A stretch of DNA of 64,000 nucleotides from NCBI RefSeq assembly GCF_052180255.1, contig NZ_CP197466.1:682001-746000 (forward strand). The letters are read 5' to 3'. Below the pieces are notes generated by a model. The model worked only from the letters and a program-made list of their open reading frames with translations, ran no database searches and had not been told where the DNA came from. Positions 17,675 through 24,444 of this stretch are shown here, in pieces. The position numbers and the translations under genes are program-made. Source of the DNA: Paenibacillus_AM sp052180255. GTDB lineage: Bacteria; Bacillota; Bacilli; Paenibacillales; NBRC-103111. The number at the start of each line of letters is the position of its first letter. Within the stretch, counting starts at the first letter, position 1.

Positions 17675-17705
17675 TTGCAGGTGACGTAGCGTCACCCAAT
17701 ATATT
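17675..17705 (+). promoter_or_regulatory. MerR-type promoter with 19-bp spacer for the CPBP protease gene
   Basis: TTGCAG and TATATT are separated by exactly 19 bases, the over-long spacer that MerR regulators untwist. A perfect dyad GGTGACG-TAG-CGTCACC lies inside the spacer. It points toward 17739 and sits 23 bases upstream of the MerR start on the other strand. Confidence 0.8.
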
Positions 17706-17738
17706 TGAATTATATCACAGAGACAAAGGGGTAAGGGA

Positions 17739-18443
17739 ATGACTGATCACTTAACGCATTGGAAACAAAGGGATAATTGGACATGGAAAGAGTTTGTAGC
17801 TTTGCTGTTGCTAGAGTTTGTATTTGTTATCGGATTTATTAAATTTGTAGTAAAACCCGTATATGCGCAATGGCTTGGAGATGAGCTGTATTCAGGAACA
17901 TTGACAGGGCTTACAATAGCAATAGTATTAATGCTGGGAGTGTATTTCATAGGGCTACGTCCTAAAAAGCTTTCTTGGAGTGAAGTGGGTTTAAGATCCT
18001 TTCCTGCGAAGGATTGGTGGCGAATTCTGTTATGGACGTTCTTGCTGATTATAGGCAGCACCATCGTAATGATCCTTACCAGCTATATCGGCAATACATT
18101 TGAAAATTCTAAGACGGAATCAATTCAGCAGAATGTTACGGTCTTCAGTGTATTCATTGCGTTTGCATCAGCAGTGATCATCTCGCCTATATACGAAGAG
18201 ATATTCTATCGCGGTTTTATCTATCGCTGGCTGCGAACCCGATTAGGCATTGGTTGGGCAATGTTTTTGAGTGCGAGTCTCTTTACGATAGTCCATATTC
18301 CTACCTATAACGCGATGCCTGCGAATTTTCTTGGGGGGATCATATTTGCATGGGCGTATGAACGAACAAATTCTGTTTGGCCTGCAGTATGGGTACATGG
18401 CTTAACAAATGGACTATTTTTATTATTGACTCTGGTAATGTAA
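17739..18443 (+). CDS. CPBP-family intramembrane metalloprotease (CAAX protease/Abi)
   Basis: 234 residues, an integral membrane protein with about six hydrophobic segments. The family signature is present: EEIFYRGFIYRWL with Glu153, Glu154 and Arg158, then a second motif with His186 (FTIVHIPTYN) and a third with VWVHGLTNGLF near 215-225. CPBP proteins are Rce1-like glutamate-type intramembrane proteases; bacterial members act in bacteriocin self-immunity, signalling or protein processing. Expression is probably controlled by the divergent MerR protein through its 19-bp-spacer promoter, so it may be induced by a toxic compound. The substrate is unknown. Confidence 0.88.
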   Translation: MTDHLTHWKQRDNWTWKEFVALLLLEFVFVIGFIKFVVKPVYAQWLGDELYSGTLTGLTIAIVLMLGVYFIGLRPKKLSWSEVGLRSFPAKDWWRILLWTFLLIIGSTIVMILTSYIGNTFENSKTESIQQNVTVFSVFIAFASAVIISPIYEEIFYRGFIYRWLRTRLGIGWAMFLSASLFTIVHIPTYNAMPANFLGGIIFAWAYERTNSVWPAVWVHGLTNGLFLLLTLVM

Positions 18444-18565
18444 CGGGAGATTGAAAAAGAGTTACCTAATTCGTAAACAAGCACTTCGAGGCAATGACGA
18501 CAAATGAGACGGGACTCATCACATGGCTAGTAGAGTTTAGGATTAGAAGAGATGAATTATAAGTG

Positions 18566-18592
18566 GGGCTGCCATTTGGTAGCCCTTTTTGC
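18566..18592 (+). terminator. Rho-independent terminator downstream of the CPBP gene
   Basis: GGGCTGCCA pairs with TGGTAGCCC and five T follow. It lies about 120 bases after the CPBP stop with no gene between. Confidence 0.8.
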
Positions 18593-18865
18593 TCGGTTTT
18601 GTATTTACCATTTACTATATCTATATGATTGAAAGGCATTAGAAGAAAATTTGGCTTTCCTCACAAACGGCACAAAACTGAGCTAGTATATGGTTATGGT
18701 GAGTGACGTTTTATATATTCCGAAATGGACAATGGTTTGAGGACGCGAGGTTATGTACGGGGAACCGCATCACAAATAGTGGTAAAGCGCAGAGTTAAAT
18801 TGAAAATTAGTAAAAATGGGATAACCCCCACAATATATGGGGGCGCCAGTTGATACTGCATTAAA
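18593..18865. other. Gap without a recognisable gene
   Basis: No supported ORF. A CCCC...GGGG inverted repeat at about 18826-18843 (CCCCCACAATATATGGGGG) lies just past the end of the minus-strand gene at 18866 and could be a weak terminator for it. Confidence 0.3.
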
Positions 18866-19231
18866 TTAAAATTTCGGATTGCGGCAAATACCACGGTAAT
18901 AATCGACCCAACCGTTCGCTTGAAACAGTTCCTTCAATTCATTAACTTGCAATTTATGGTGAGCAGACCAAACAGCCGTCATGTCCCATCCCATCTTGTA
19001 ATCGACCTCAATACCGGCATCAACGCACCGTTGGTATTTCTCCATCGAAATTGCCTCCACAGAGTTTTTATAGTTGATAATGTCGCTCTCAAGCCAAATC
19101 GGTCCACAACTTAGTTCTTGAATCGGTTCAGGCAGTGAAAGCATTGTTTTTGGTAAGCCTCCTGGTTTTTCGAAAACAAACCAACGTCGATTTGTTCCAC
19201 CCGAGGACTTCGGCAGCTTCGGCAATTCCAC
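18866..19231 (-). CDS. Hypothetical protein, possibly 5' truncated
   Basis: A 121-residue frame that I do not recognise. It is rich in Trp and charged residues (GPIWLESDIINYKNSVEA, YKMGWDMTAVWSAHHKLQVN, ELKELFQANGWVDYYRGICR) and looks like real protein. The only start is GTG 19231 and no ribosome binding site precedes it; an in-frame TGA lies three codons upstream. The short helix near the C-terminus resembles HxxL-VNELKxLF dimer motifs of uncharacterised immunity-like proteins. It may be a remnant of a longer gene. Confidence 0.4.
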   Translation of the reverse strand: MELPKLPKSSGGTNRRWFVFEKPGGLPKTMLSLPEPIQELSCGPIWLESDIINYKNSVEAISMEKYQRCVDAGIEVDYKMGWDMTAVWSAHHKLQVNELKELFQANGWVDYYRGICRNPKF

Positions 19232-19430
19232 ATAAGCTCAATTCATTATATATGGTTAAGCTGGTTAAATAGGTTATTCCAAGCGGGAAGAAGCAGCATC
19301 CGAATGTCTTTGATTGGAATGATGCTTTGTAATAGGTATTTTAATTATGTGATGTAAAGAATTTAGATGAAGTTTCGTTAAGTACTTAGGTGAATACAGC
19401 CACATCATCTTAATTTATTCTACCGTCAGC

Positions 19431-19536
19431 ACTCAACACATGTGGAGTGTTGCTCACTGTTGGTCAGGAAAGACTAATAGTTGAGATGTATTGGCGGAAA
19501 TAGTAAAGAGGAGCAAGTAGCCCCTCTTTTTCTTTT
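19431..19536 (+). repeat. Short intergenic repeat with terminator (copy E2)
   Basis: About 105 bases closely similar to 28472-28575. It begins CTCAACACATGTGGAGTGTTG, a 6-bp stem around ATGTGGA, keeps GTTGGT at the standard 10-base spacing, then a shared GATGTATTGGCGGAAATAG box, then AAAGAGG/CCCCTCTTTTTCTTTT. It lies between two minus-strand genes, so the plus-oriented terminator serves no obvious gene and the unit could be a small RNA. Confidence 0.55.
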
Positions 19537-19633
19537 ACCCGATGAACTATCGTTCTGCGTTAGCTTAACAAAATTACTTTAAATAGGGGTACCGTCAGGG
19601 CAAGATAAACGGTTCCACTACTTTTAATTAAGT

Positions 19634-20527
19634 TTATTTAAGATTTTTCTCTAATTCATAGTCCTGTTCGATTATTTTAATAATATTATATGATTCTTCT
19701 GCTATTACTTTGTTAGAGTTTCTATTCCAATTGTAAGTAATTAAAGCCTTCCATAAAGCCCATCCTCTTGCACGATTCCAAGTGCCCTCATCCATATTCA
19801 ATGTATTCTTGAATACCTTTCTACTTGTATTATCAAAAAATGTCCATGCCATAGCAGCATCACAAGAAGGGTCCCCAATTCCTAAAATTCCGAAATCAAT
19901 AATAGCAGAAAGCTTTCCATCTTTAACTAGAATATTACCTGGTGCAATATCGCCATGAACCCAAACTGGATTTGCAGCCCATTTCGAATCTAAAGCAAGT
20001 TCCCAGATTTCATTCAATAATGAAACGTTTAATATATCTTTATTCTGTTCGATTGCATCTCTGGTCTCTTGATCGTATACTGCAACATTTCCACCTCTAT
20101 AAAAATTATGTTTCCCTGCTAAAGGACCACCACTAGCATCAATAGATTGTAATTCATTTAAAAATGTCCCCAAGTCTTTTGCAAGTTGGCTAAGATCATT
20201 AATATTTTTTAGATTTAATGTCTCTCCCTCTACCCACTTGTTGACAGTCCATGGGAACGGGTATTCCTTACTAGGATTCCCTTTTGCTAAAGGTGTTGAT
20301 ATTGGTAAAGAAAGTTCTTTTGATAATTTTGGTAACCACTTTTGTTCTTTCTCCACTTGTGGAACATAATCTTCAGCACTTGGTAACCTTACACTCATAT
20401 CGTCTCCCAAGTGAAACGTTCTATTGTCATTTCCACCATTTTTAACAGGTCTGATTTCTAATTTTGACCATTCTGGGAATTGCTCATTTATTAATCTTTT
20501 AACTACATTCACATCAATATTATTCAT
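19634..20527 (-). CDS. Aminoglycoside-phosphotransferase-fold (APH) kinase
   Basis: 297 residues with a typical APH fold. The N lobe includes PVKNGGNDNRTFHLG and SVRLPS; the C lobe has the catalytic loop VHGDIAPGNILV (His191, Asp193, Asn198) and the metal-binding IIDFG (Asp211) near the end of a VKDGKLSAIIDFG strand. Such enzymes phosphorylate small hydroxyl compounds with ATP or GTP. This subgroup (EGETLN, FLNELQSIDASGGPLAG) covers macrolide-type and uncharacterised kinases, so the substrate cannot be named. It is a monocistronic gene with an AT-rich composition. Activity as a resistance enzyme is not shown. Confidence 0.85.
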   Translation of the reverse strand: MNNIDVNVVKRLINEQFPEWSKLEIRPVKNGGNDNRTFHLGDDMSVRLPSAEDYVPQVEKEQKWLPKLSKELSLPISTPLAKGNPSKEYPFPWTVNKWVEGETLNLKNINDLSQLAKDLGTFLNELQSIDASGGPLAGKHNFYRGGNVAVYDQETRDAIEQNKDILNVSLLNEIWELALDSKWAANPVWVHGDIAPGNILVKDGKLSAIIDFGILGIGDPSCDAAMAWTFFDNTSRKVFKNTLNMDEGTWNRARGWALWKALITYNWNRNSNKVIAEESYNIIKIIEQDYELEKNLK

Positions 20528-21010
20528 TTAATACACCTCTATCAGTTATTAATCACCTTACTTTTGGCTTCAGCAACACATTTAGTTAGATATAATTTCA
20601 TTAGAATTACCTCCCTGTATTCACATTACTCTAATTATGGCACGATTAAAAATTTCACTGATTTGCTTTTTAGCTAAGTATTGAATATTAAACACTATGA
20701 ATCCTTATCAAGGATACGGTTCAGCGTATCACGATTAACAACTATCCTGCCCGATCGCTTAATGAATCTTGGGAGGAGTACACGTACATGGTATATTCGA
20801 GGAGAGGTAGCCTCATAAATTAAATCCAAGTGCCTGTAACTGTTCTTGACTAACGATAGTGAGTCCTGCGTAGGCTTTAACCGATAAAGGGAAAAACAGC
20901 TTATATAATGTGACATATATATAATAATTGTCGGATGACAAGAACAATGTACGATAAATAGCCGCGGAAATCTTCATTTTCCGCACTTGGAGATTACTTA
21001 TTGTTATATT
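20528..21010. other. Gap without a confident gene
   Basis: Short open stretches on the minus strand at 20695-20916 and 20813-21067 overlap each other and lack ribosome binding sites. The C-terminal part of the first (RFIKRSGRIVVNRDTLNRIL) reads like protein and may be a relic. No IS ends or RNA gene were recognised. Confidence 0.3.
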
Positions 21011-21014
21011 CCTC

Positions 21015-21045
21015 TTGCACCTTACGTAGCGTAATGTCTTATAGT
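21015..21045 (+). promoter_or_regulatory. Second MerR-type promoter (19-bp spacer), no adjacent MerR gene
   Basis: TTGCAC and TATAGT are separated by 19 bases holding the dyad TTACG-TAG-CGTAA. The centre GTAGCGT is the same as in the MerR promoter at 17675. It faces the 49-codon ORF at 21090 and then the aldo/keto reductase. Confidence 0.6.
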
Positions 21046-21089
21046 AAAAGCACATGAGATAAAACATAAAAAATAAAGCAAAGGATCTG

Positions 21090-21239
21090 ATGTATGGCGA
21101 ACACGTTTGGGAGATGGTGCAGCAGAACAGAACTTTTACGTTGGATGACTTTATACGATTATTAGAATTGACGAAAAAGAGAAATGAGAAATATTTAATC
21201 AGCTGGGAATACAGCCTAGATTATCAAGAAATTATCTAA
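21090..21239 (+). CDS. Possible 49-aa small protein under a MerR-type promoter
   Basis: ATG 21090 lies about 40 bases after the predicted start site of the 19-bp-spacer promoter, with AAAGGA 4-5 bases upstream. The product MYGEHVWEMVQQNRTFTLDD continues with a charged helix LLELTKKRNEK and ends EYSLDYQEII. No family was recognised. It could be the intact target of a MerR regulator encoded elsewhere, or the front of a degraded gene. Confidence 0.4.
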   Translation: MYGEHVWEMVQQNRTFTLDDFIRLLELTKKRNEKYLISWEYSLDYQEII

Positions 21240-21351
21240 GATCAACGAATTGTCTTTACTTACACGATGGATATGGATCAAGTGCGTATCTCAGCTTCAT
21301 TTTTTGCATAAAAGTGACTAAACGATTAAAAATGAGAGGAAGTTGAAGAGA

Positions 21352-22284
21352 ATGACGAAACAAACACGAATTGGTAAAACAGATTTAGTTGTCAATCCAA
21401 TCGGACTTGGAACAAGCGCTGTAGGTGGGCACAATATTTTTCCTAATTTAAATGAAGAAGTAGGAAAAGATTGTCTATGGGCTGCGATCAACCATGGAGT
21501 GAATTTTTTTGATACAGCGTTTTTTTATGGAACAGGACGTTCAGAGGAGCTAGTAGGTGAAGCGATAAAAGAAGCAGGGAAACGTCATGAATTCATCCTT
21601 GCAACAAAAGGCGGCCTTACACTTGCCGGCAATGATATTGCCATGGATAATTCGCCTGCTTTTTTGAAACAAGCCGTTGAAGGTAGTTTGAAAAGGCTGC
21701 AAACAGATTACATAGATTTATTTTATATTCATGTTCCAGATCAGGATACACCAAAAGATGAGGCGGTTGGAGTCTTAAAACAGCTGAAGGACGAAGGTAA
21801 AATTAGAGCAATTGGCGTTTCCAACTTCTCACTTGATCAATTGAAAGAAGCAAATAAGGATGGTTATGTCGATGTATTACAGGGAAACTACAATTTGCTG
21901 CAGCGTGAAGCGGAACAAGAATTCTTTCCATATACGACAGAGAATAATATCTCGTTTATTCCATACTTTCCACTAGCTTCAGGCTTACTGGCCGGTAAAT
22001 ACAATAAAGATATGACATTCAATGATCTACGCAAAGATATGCCTCTATTCCAGGGCGATGTATTTAAAAAAAATCTAGAAAAGATAGAGCAGCTCCGTAA
22101 AATTGCGAATGAAAAAAATGCCGAAGTTGCTCATGTAGTCCTGGCTTGGTATTTAAGACATGATTCAATTGGTGTTGTCATTCCCGGAGCAAAAAGAGCA
22201 GAGCAAGTGCTGGATAATTTAAAAACATTAGACATCCACCTGACAGAAGAAGAAATCAACGAAATTGATCGTATTTTTAATTAG
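21352..22284 (+). CDS. Aldo/keto reductase (IolS/YccK-like)
   Basis: 310 residues from ATG 21352 (GAGGAAG 10 bases upstream; a TTG at 21343 is an alternative). This is an NADPH-dependent (beta/alpha)8 oxidoreductase. The catalytic tetrad is visible: Asp54 and Tyr59 (FFDTAFFYGTG), Lys86 (LATKGG), and His near 124 (DLFYIHVPDQDTP). The cofactor-binding end is typical (VIPGAKRAEQVLDNL). Substrate is unknown. The downstream SnoaL-like ORF is in the same reading frame after the TAG stop and close by, so the two may be cotranscribed. Confidence 0.9.
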   Translation: MTKQTRIGKTDLVVNPIGLGTSAVGGHNIFPNLNEEVGKDCLWAAINHGVNFFDTAFFYGTGRSEELVGEAIKEAGKRHEFILATKGGLTLAGNDIAMDNSPAFLKQAVEGSLKRLQTDYIDLFYIHVPDQDTPKDEAVGVLKQLKDEGKIRAIGVSNFSLDQLKEANKDGYVDVLQGNYNLLQREAEQEFFPYTTENNISFIPYFPLASGLLAGKYNKDMTFNDLRKDMPLFQGDVFKKNLEKIEQLRKIANEKNAEVAHVVLAWYLRHDSIGVVIPGAKRAEQVLDNLKTLDIHLTEEEINEIDRIFN

Positions 22285-22395
22285 GTTCTCTGTGGCGAAC
22301 ACATTCATGCCGATCCCGAAACTGCTTGGGGCACCGGAAAATTGTACGTTAAGGGTCTTGCCGGTACCCGGTTTAGAGAAACGGAGAGGATTTCA

Positions 22396-22767
22396 TTGAC
22401 GAGAGAAGAAACGGAACAAATCATTCATCGAATGTACGAAGCGTTCAATAGCAGAGATATAAACTCAGTAGAAGTTATTTTTACAAAAGGATTTTATAGT
22501 CATTCCTTACAAGCTGGACTTGAAGCCGTTAAAATAGCATGGGCTTCGATGTTCGAACGATTCCCGGATATCCAAGTGGTTGTCGAAGACCTGCTTGTTG
22601 ATGATGATAAAGCCGCAAGCCGCACAAGTATACGGGGAATCACCGCAGCAGATTCTGAAAAACAGCCGATGATTCTTGAACTTATTCGCGTGGAAAACCA
22701 ACGGATTGCCGAAGTGTGGGGGCTTACAAATTTGGGGGAGTTCGCCAGGGCAAAGCGTAAGGACTAA
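22396..22767 (+). CDS. SnoaL-like/NTF2-fold protein
   Basis: TTG 22396 follows GGAGAGG by 6 bases, giving 123 residues; the frame is open upstream to the stop of the aldo/keto reductase and a TTG at 22342 is an alternative. The pattern REETEQIIHRMYEAFNSRDI, EVIFTKGFYSH, WASMFERFPDIQVVVEDLLV and WGLTNLGEF fits SnoaL-like ester-cyclase proteins, small cone-shaped alpha-beta barrels. The reaction is not known. The residues encoded just upstream (EHIHADPETAWGTGKLY) also read like protein, so the true start or an ancestral fusion is uncertain. Confidence 0.65.
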   Translation: MTREETEQIIHRMYEAFNSRDINSVEVIFTKGFYSHSLQAGLEAVKIAWASMFERFPDIQVVVEDLLVDDDKAASRTSIRGITAADSEKQPMILELIRVENQRIAEVWGLTNLGEFARAKRKD

Positions 22768-22828
22768 ATTAACAGCTTACAATAATACCGCAGACTACAT
22801 TCCGCTAACGGGACACGATAGTTCAATC

Positions 22829-22855
22829 ACCGCCTTTATAAGAGGCGGTTTTCTT
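22829..22855 (+). terminator. Terminator after the SnoaL-like gene
   Basis: ACCGCCT pairs with AGGCGGT and is followed by TTTTCTT. It closes the aldo/keto reductase unit. Confidence 0.8.
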
Positions 22856-23026
22856 ACTTGACATAATGTTTGAGTGGAAAGGTAAGTAAGTCATCATTCT
22901 TGAAATTGACATAGCTTCGCTGTCTCATCCAGCAGTGAGAAGTGGTGCATGGTGCGTATAACCTTATTTCCTGGGTACTGACATTCCGCACCAAGACACG
23001 TCAATTTGTGATGTTGCATAGCTTAG

Positions 23027-23056
23027 AGCCCCGACATAAAGTCAGGGCTTTTTCTA
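23027..23056 (+). terminator. Second hairpin with T tract in the 22.8-23.3 kb gap
   Basis: AGCCC-GAC / GTC-GGGCT stem with a four-base ATAA-type loop and a T5 tail. No gene lies between it and the previous terminator 170 bases upstream, so it could end a short untranslated RNA. Confidence 0.6.
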
Positions 23057-23098
23057 TGGTTGGATAGGGGCACATCGTCGTATAAATTGTTCACACTG

Positions 23099-23194
23099 AA
23101 CACACAACACATGTGGAGTGCTGTTCATTGATCCCCCTTGGTTCCATCATACATTAAACAATTAAACACAGCTGTAAAATGGCTGTGCTTTTTT
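23099..23194 (+). repeat. Short intergenic repeat with terminator (copy E4)
   Basis: It has CAACACATGTGGAGTGCTG, the core shared with 19431 and 28472, then diverges (CATTGATCCCC in place of CACTGTTGGT). A separate terminator CACAGC/GCTGTG with a T6 tail ends it at 23194. It lies directly upstream of the MDR gene. Confidence 0.5.
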
Positions 23195-23336
23195 GTGTTT
23201 TGTAACCCTAAAACAATACTTTAGTATCTATTATTCAATACCGAGTTATAGATATACTTCTACCATATTAAGCAACTGCAACAGCCTTATACCGAGAGTG
23301 ATCTTGACTGGCTCAAATCAATTAAGGAGGGGACTT

Positions 23337-24308
23337 ATGAAAGCGATTGTACGCTCAAAATATGGAGGTCCGGATATCCTTCAACTTGGTGAGATCGAAA
23401 AACCTGTTCCAAAGGACAATGAAGTATTGATTCGTGTTCACGCGGCATCCGTAAATCCATTGGATTATCATTTCATGAGAGGCACACCTTACATCATGCG
23501 CCTAGAGGGCGGGCTGTTCAGACCAAAGAACAATGGTATGGGAGTAGATGTGGCAGGACGCATAGAAGCAGTGGGTAAAAATGTGAAGGAGTTCCAACCG
23601 GGAGACGAAATATTTGGTGCGTGCAATGGTGCCTTAGCAGAGTATGCATGTGCATCTGAAAAGTCTTTAGTAAAGAAACCAGTCAATGTGACATTTGAGC
23701 AAGCAGCGGCTGTGCCGATAGCGGCATTCACTGCCCTGCAAGGTCTACGTGACCAAGGTTTGATTCAGCAAGGGCAGAAGATATTGATTAATGGTGCTGC
23801 GGGAGGTGTGGGTACCTTCGCAGTGCAGATCGCTAAATCACTCGGAGCGGAAGTGACAGGGGTGTGTAGCACGAGGAATGTAGAGATGGTTCGTTTAATC
23901 GGATCAGATCATGTTATTGACTACACACAAGAGGATTTCACTCGAAGTAAGAATAGGTATGACCTCATTCTTGATCTGGTGGGAAATCGATCGCTCTTCG
24001 CTTGTAATAGGGCACTAAAAGCTCAAGGCACTTTGGTTATTGTTGGATCGCAGAGTAAGGGACGGTGGCTTGGACCACTGGCTCGAGCGCTCCGAGGGCT
24101 CCTTGTTTCACGTTTCATATCTCAAAGAATAAAAGTTTATATGGCGAGATGGAGTAAAGAGGATCTGATGACGATGTATGAACTTCTTGAAGCTGGAAAA
24201 GTAAAACCGGTTATCGACAGATGTTACAATTTAAGCGAAGTATCGGAAGCTATTCGATATCTTGAAGAGGGCCATGCTCAAGGCAAAATCATAATTAGTT
24301 TTAGTTGA
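23337..24308 (+). CDS. NAD(P)-dependent MDR oxidoreductase (quinone-oxidoreductase-like)
   Basis: ATG 23337 has AAGGAGGGG 5 bases upstream; the product has 323 residues. Medium-chain dehydrogenase/reductase pattern: MKAIVRSKYGGPDILQLGEI at the N-terminus, HAASVNPLDYHFMRG, GVDVAGRIEAVGKNVKEF, and the nucleotide-binding GAAGGVGTFAVQIAKSLGA near 150. The structural and catalytic zinc cysteines of classical alcohol dehydrogenases are absent, as in zeta-crystallin-type quinone oxidoreductases. The C-terminal YLEEGHAQGKIIISF is typical. Substrate is unknown. It is a single gene ended by a short hairpin at 24309. Confidence 0.9.
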   Translation: MKAIVRSKYGGPDILQLGEIEKPVPKDNEVLIRVHAASVNPLDYHFMRGTPYIMRLEGGLFRPKNNGMGVDVAGRIEAVGKNVKEFQPGDEIFGACNGALAEYACASEKSLVKKPVNVTFEQAAAVPIAAFTALQGLRDQGLIQQGQKILINGAAGGVGTFAVQIAKSLGAEVTGVCSTRNVEMVRLIGSDHVIDYTQEDFTRSKNRYDLILDLVGNRSLFACNRALKAQGTLVIVGSQSKGRWLGPLARALRGLLVSRFISQRIKVYMARWSKEDLMTMYELLEAGKVKPVIDRCYNLSEVSEAIRYLEEGHAQGKIIISFS

Positions 24309-24334
24309 AACGGCAGAGATGTCGTTTTTTTGTT
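24309..24334 (+). terminator. Terminator after the MDR gene
   Basis: ACGGCA pairs with TGTCGT (one G-T pair) and a long T-rich tail follows immediately after the stop. Confidence 0.7.
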
Positions 24335-24444
24335 TTTTTATTAGGGGAGTTTCAAAAAGGAGATGTAGGAAAAGTCGGCGAATTTACTATCAATCCATGT
24401 TTAAACCGCGCAAGTTGAAGGCGTAAAACGGAACGGTGGTAATC

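Noticed and set aside
22285..22395. Read-through fusion of the aldo/keto reductase with the SnoaL-like protein
   Set aside because: The frames match across one TAG, but there is a good internal TTG start with GGAGAGG, so two separate proteins are simpler.
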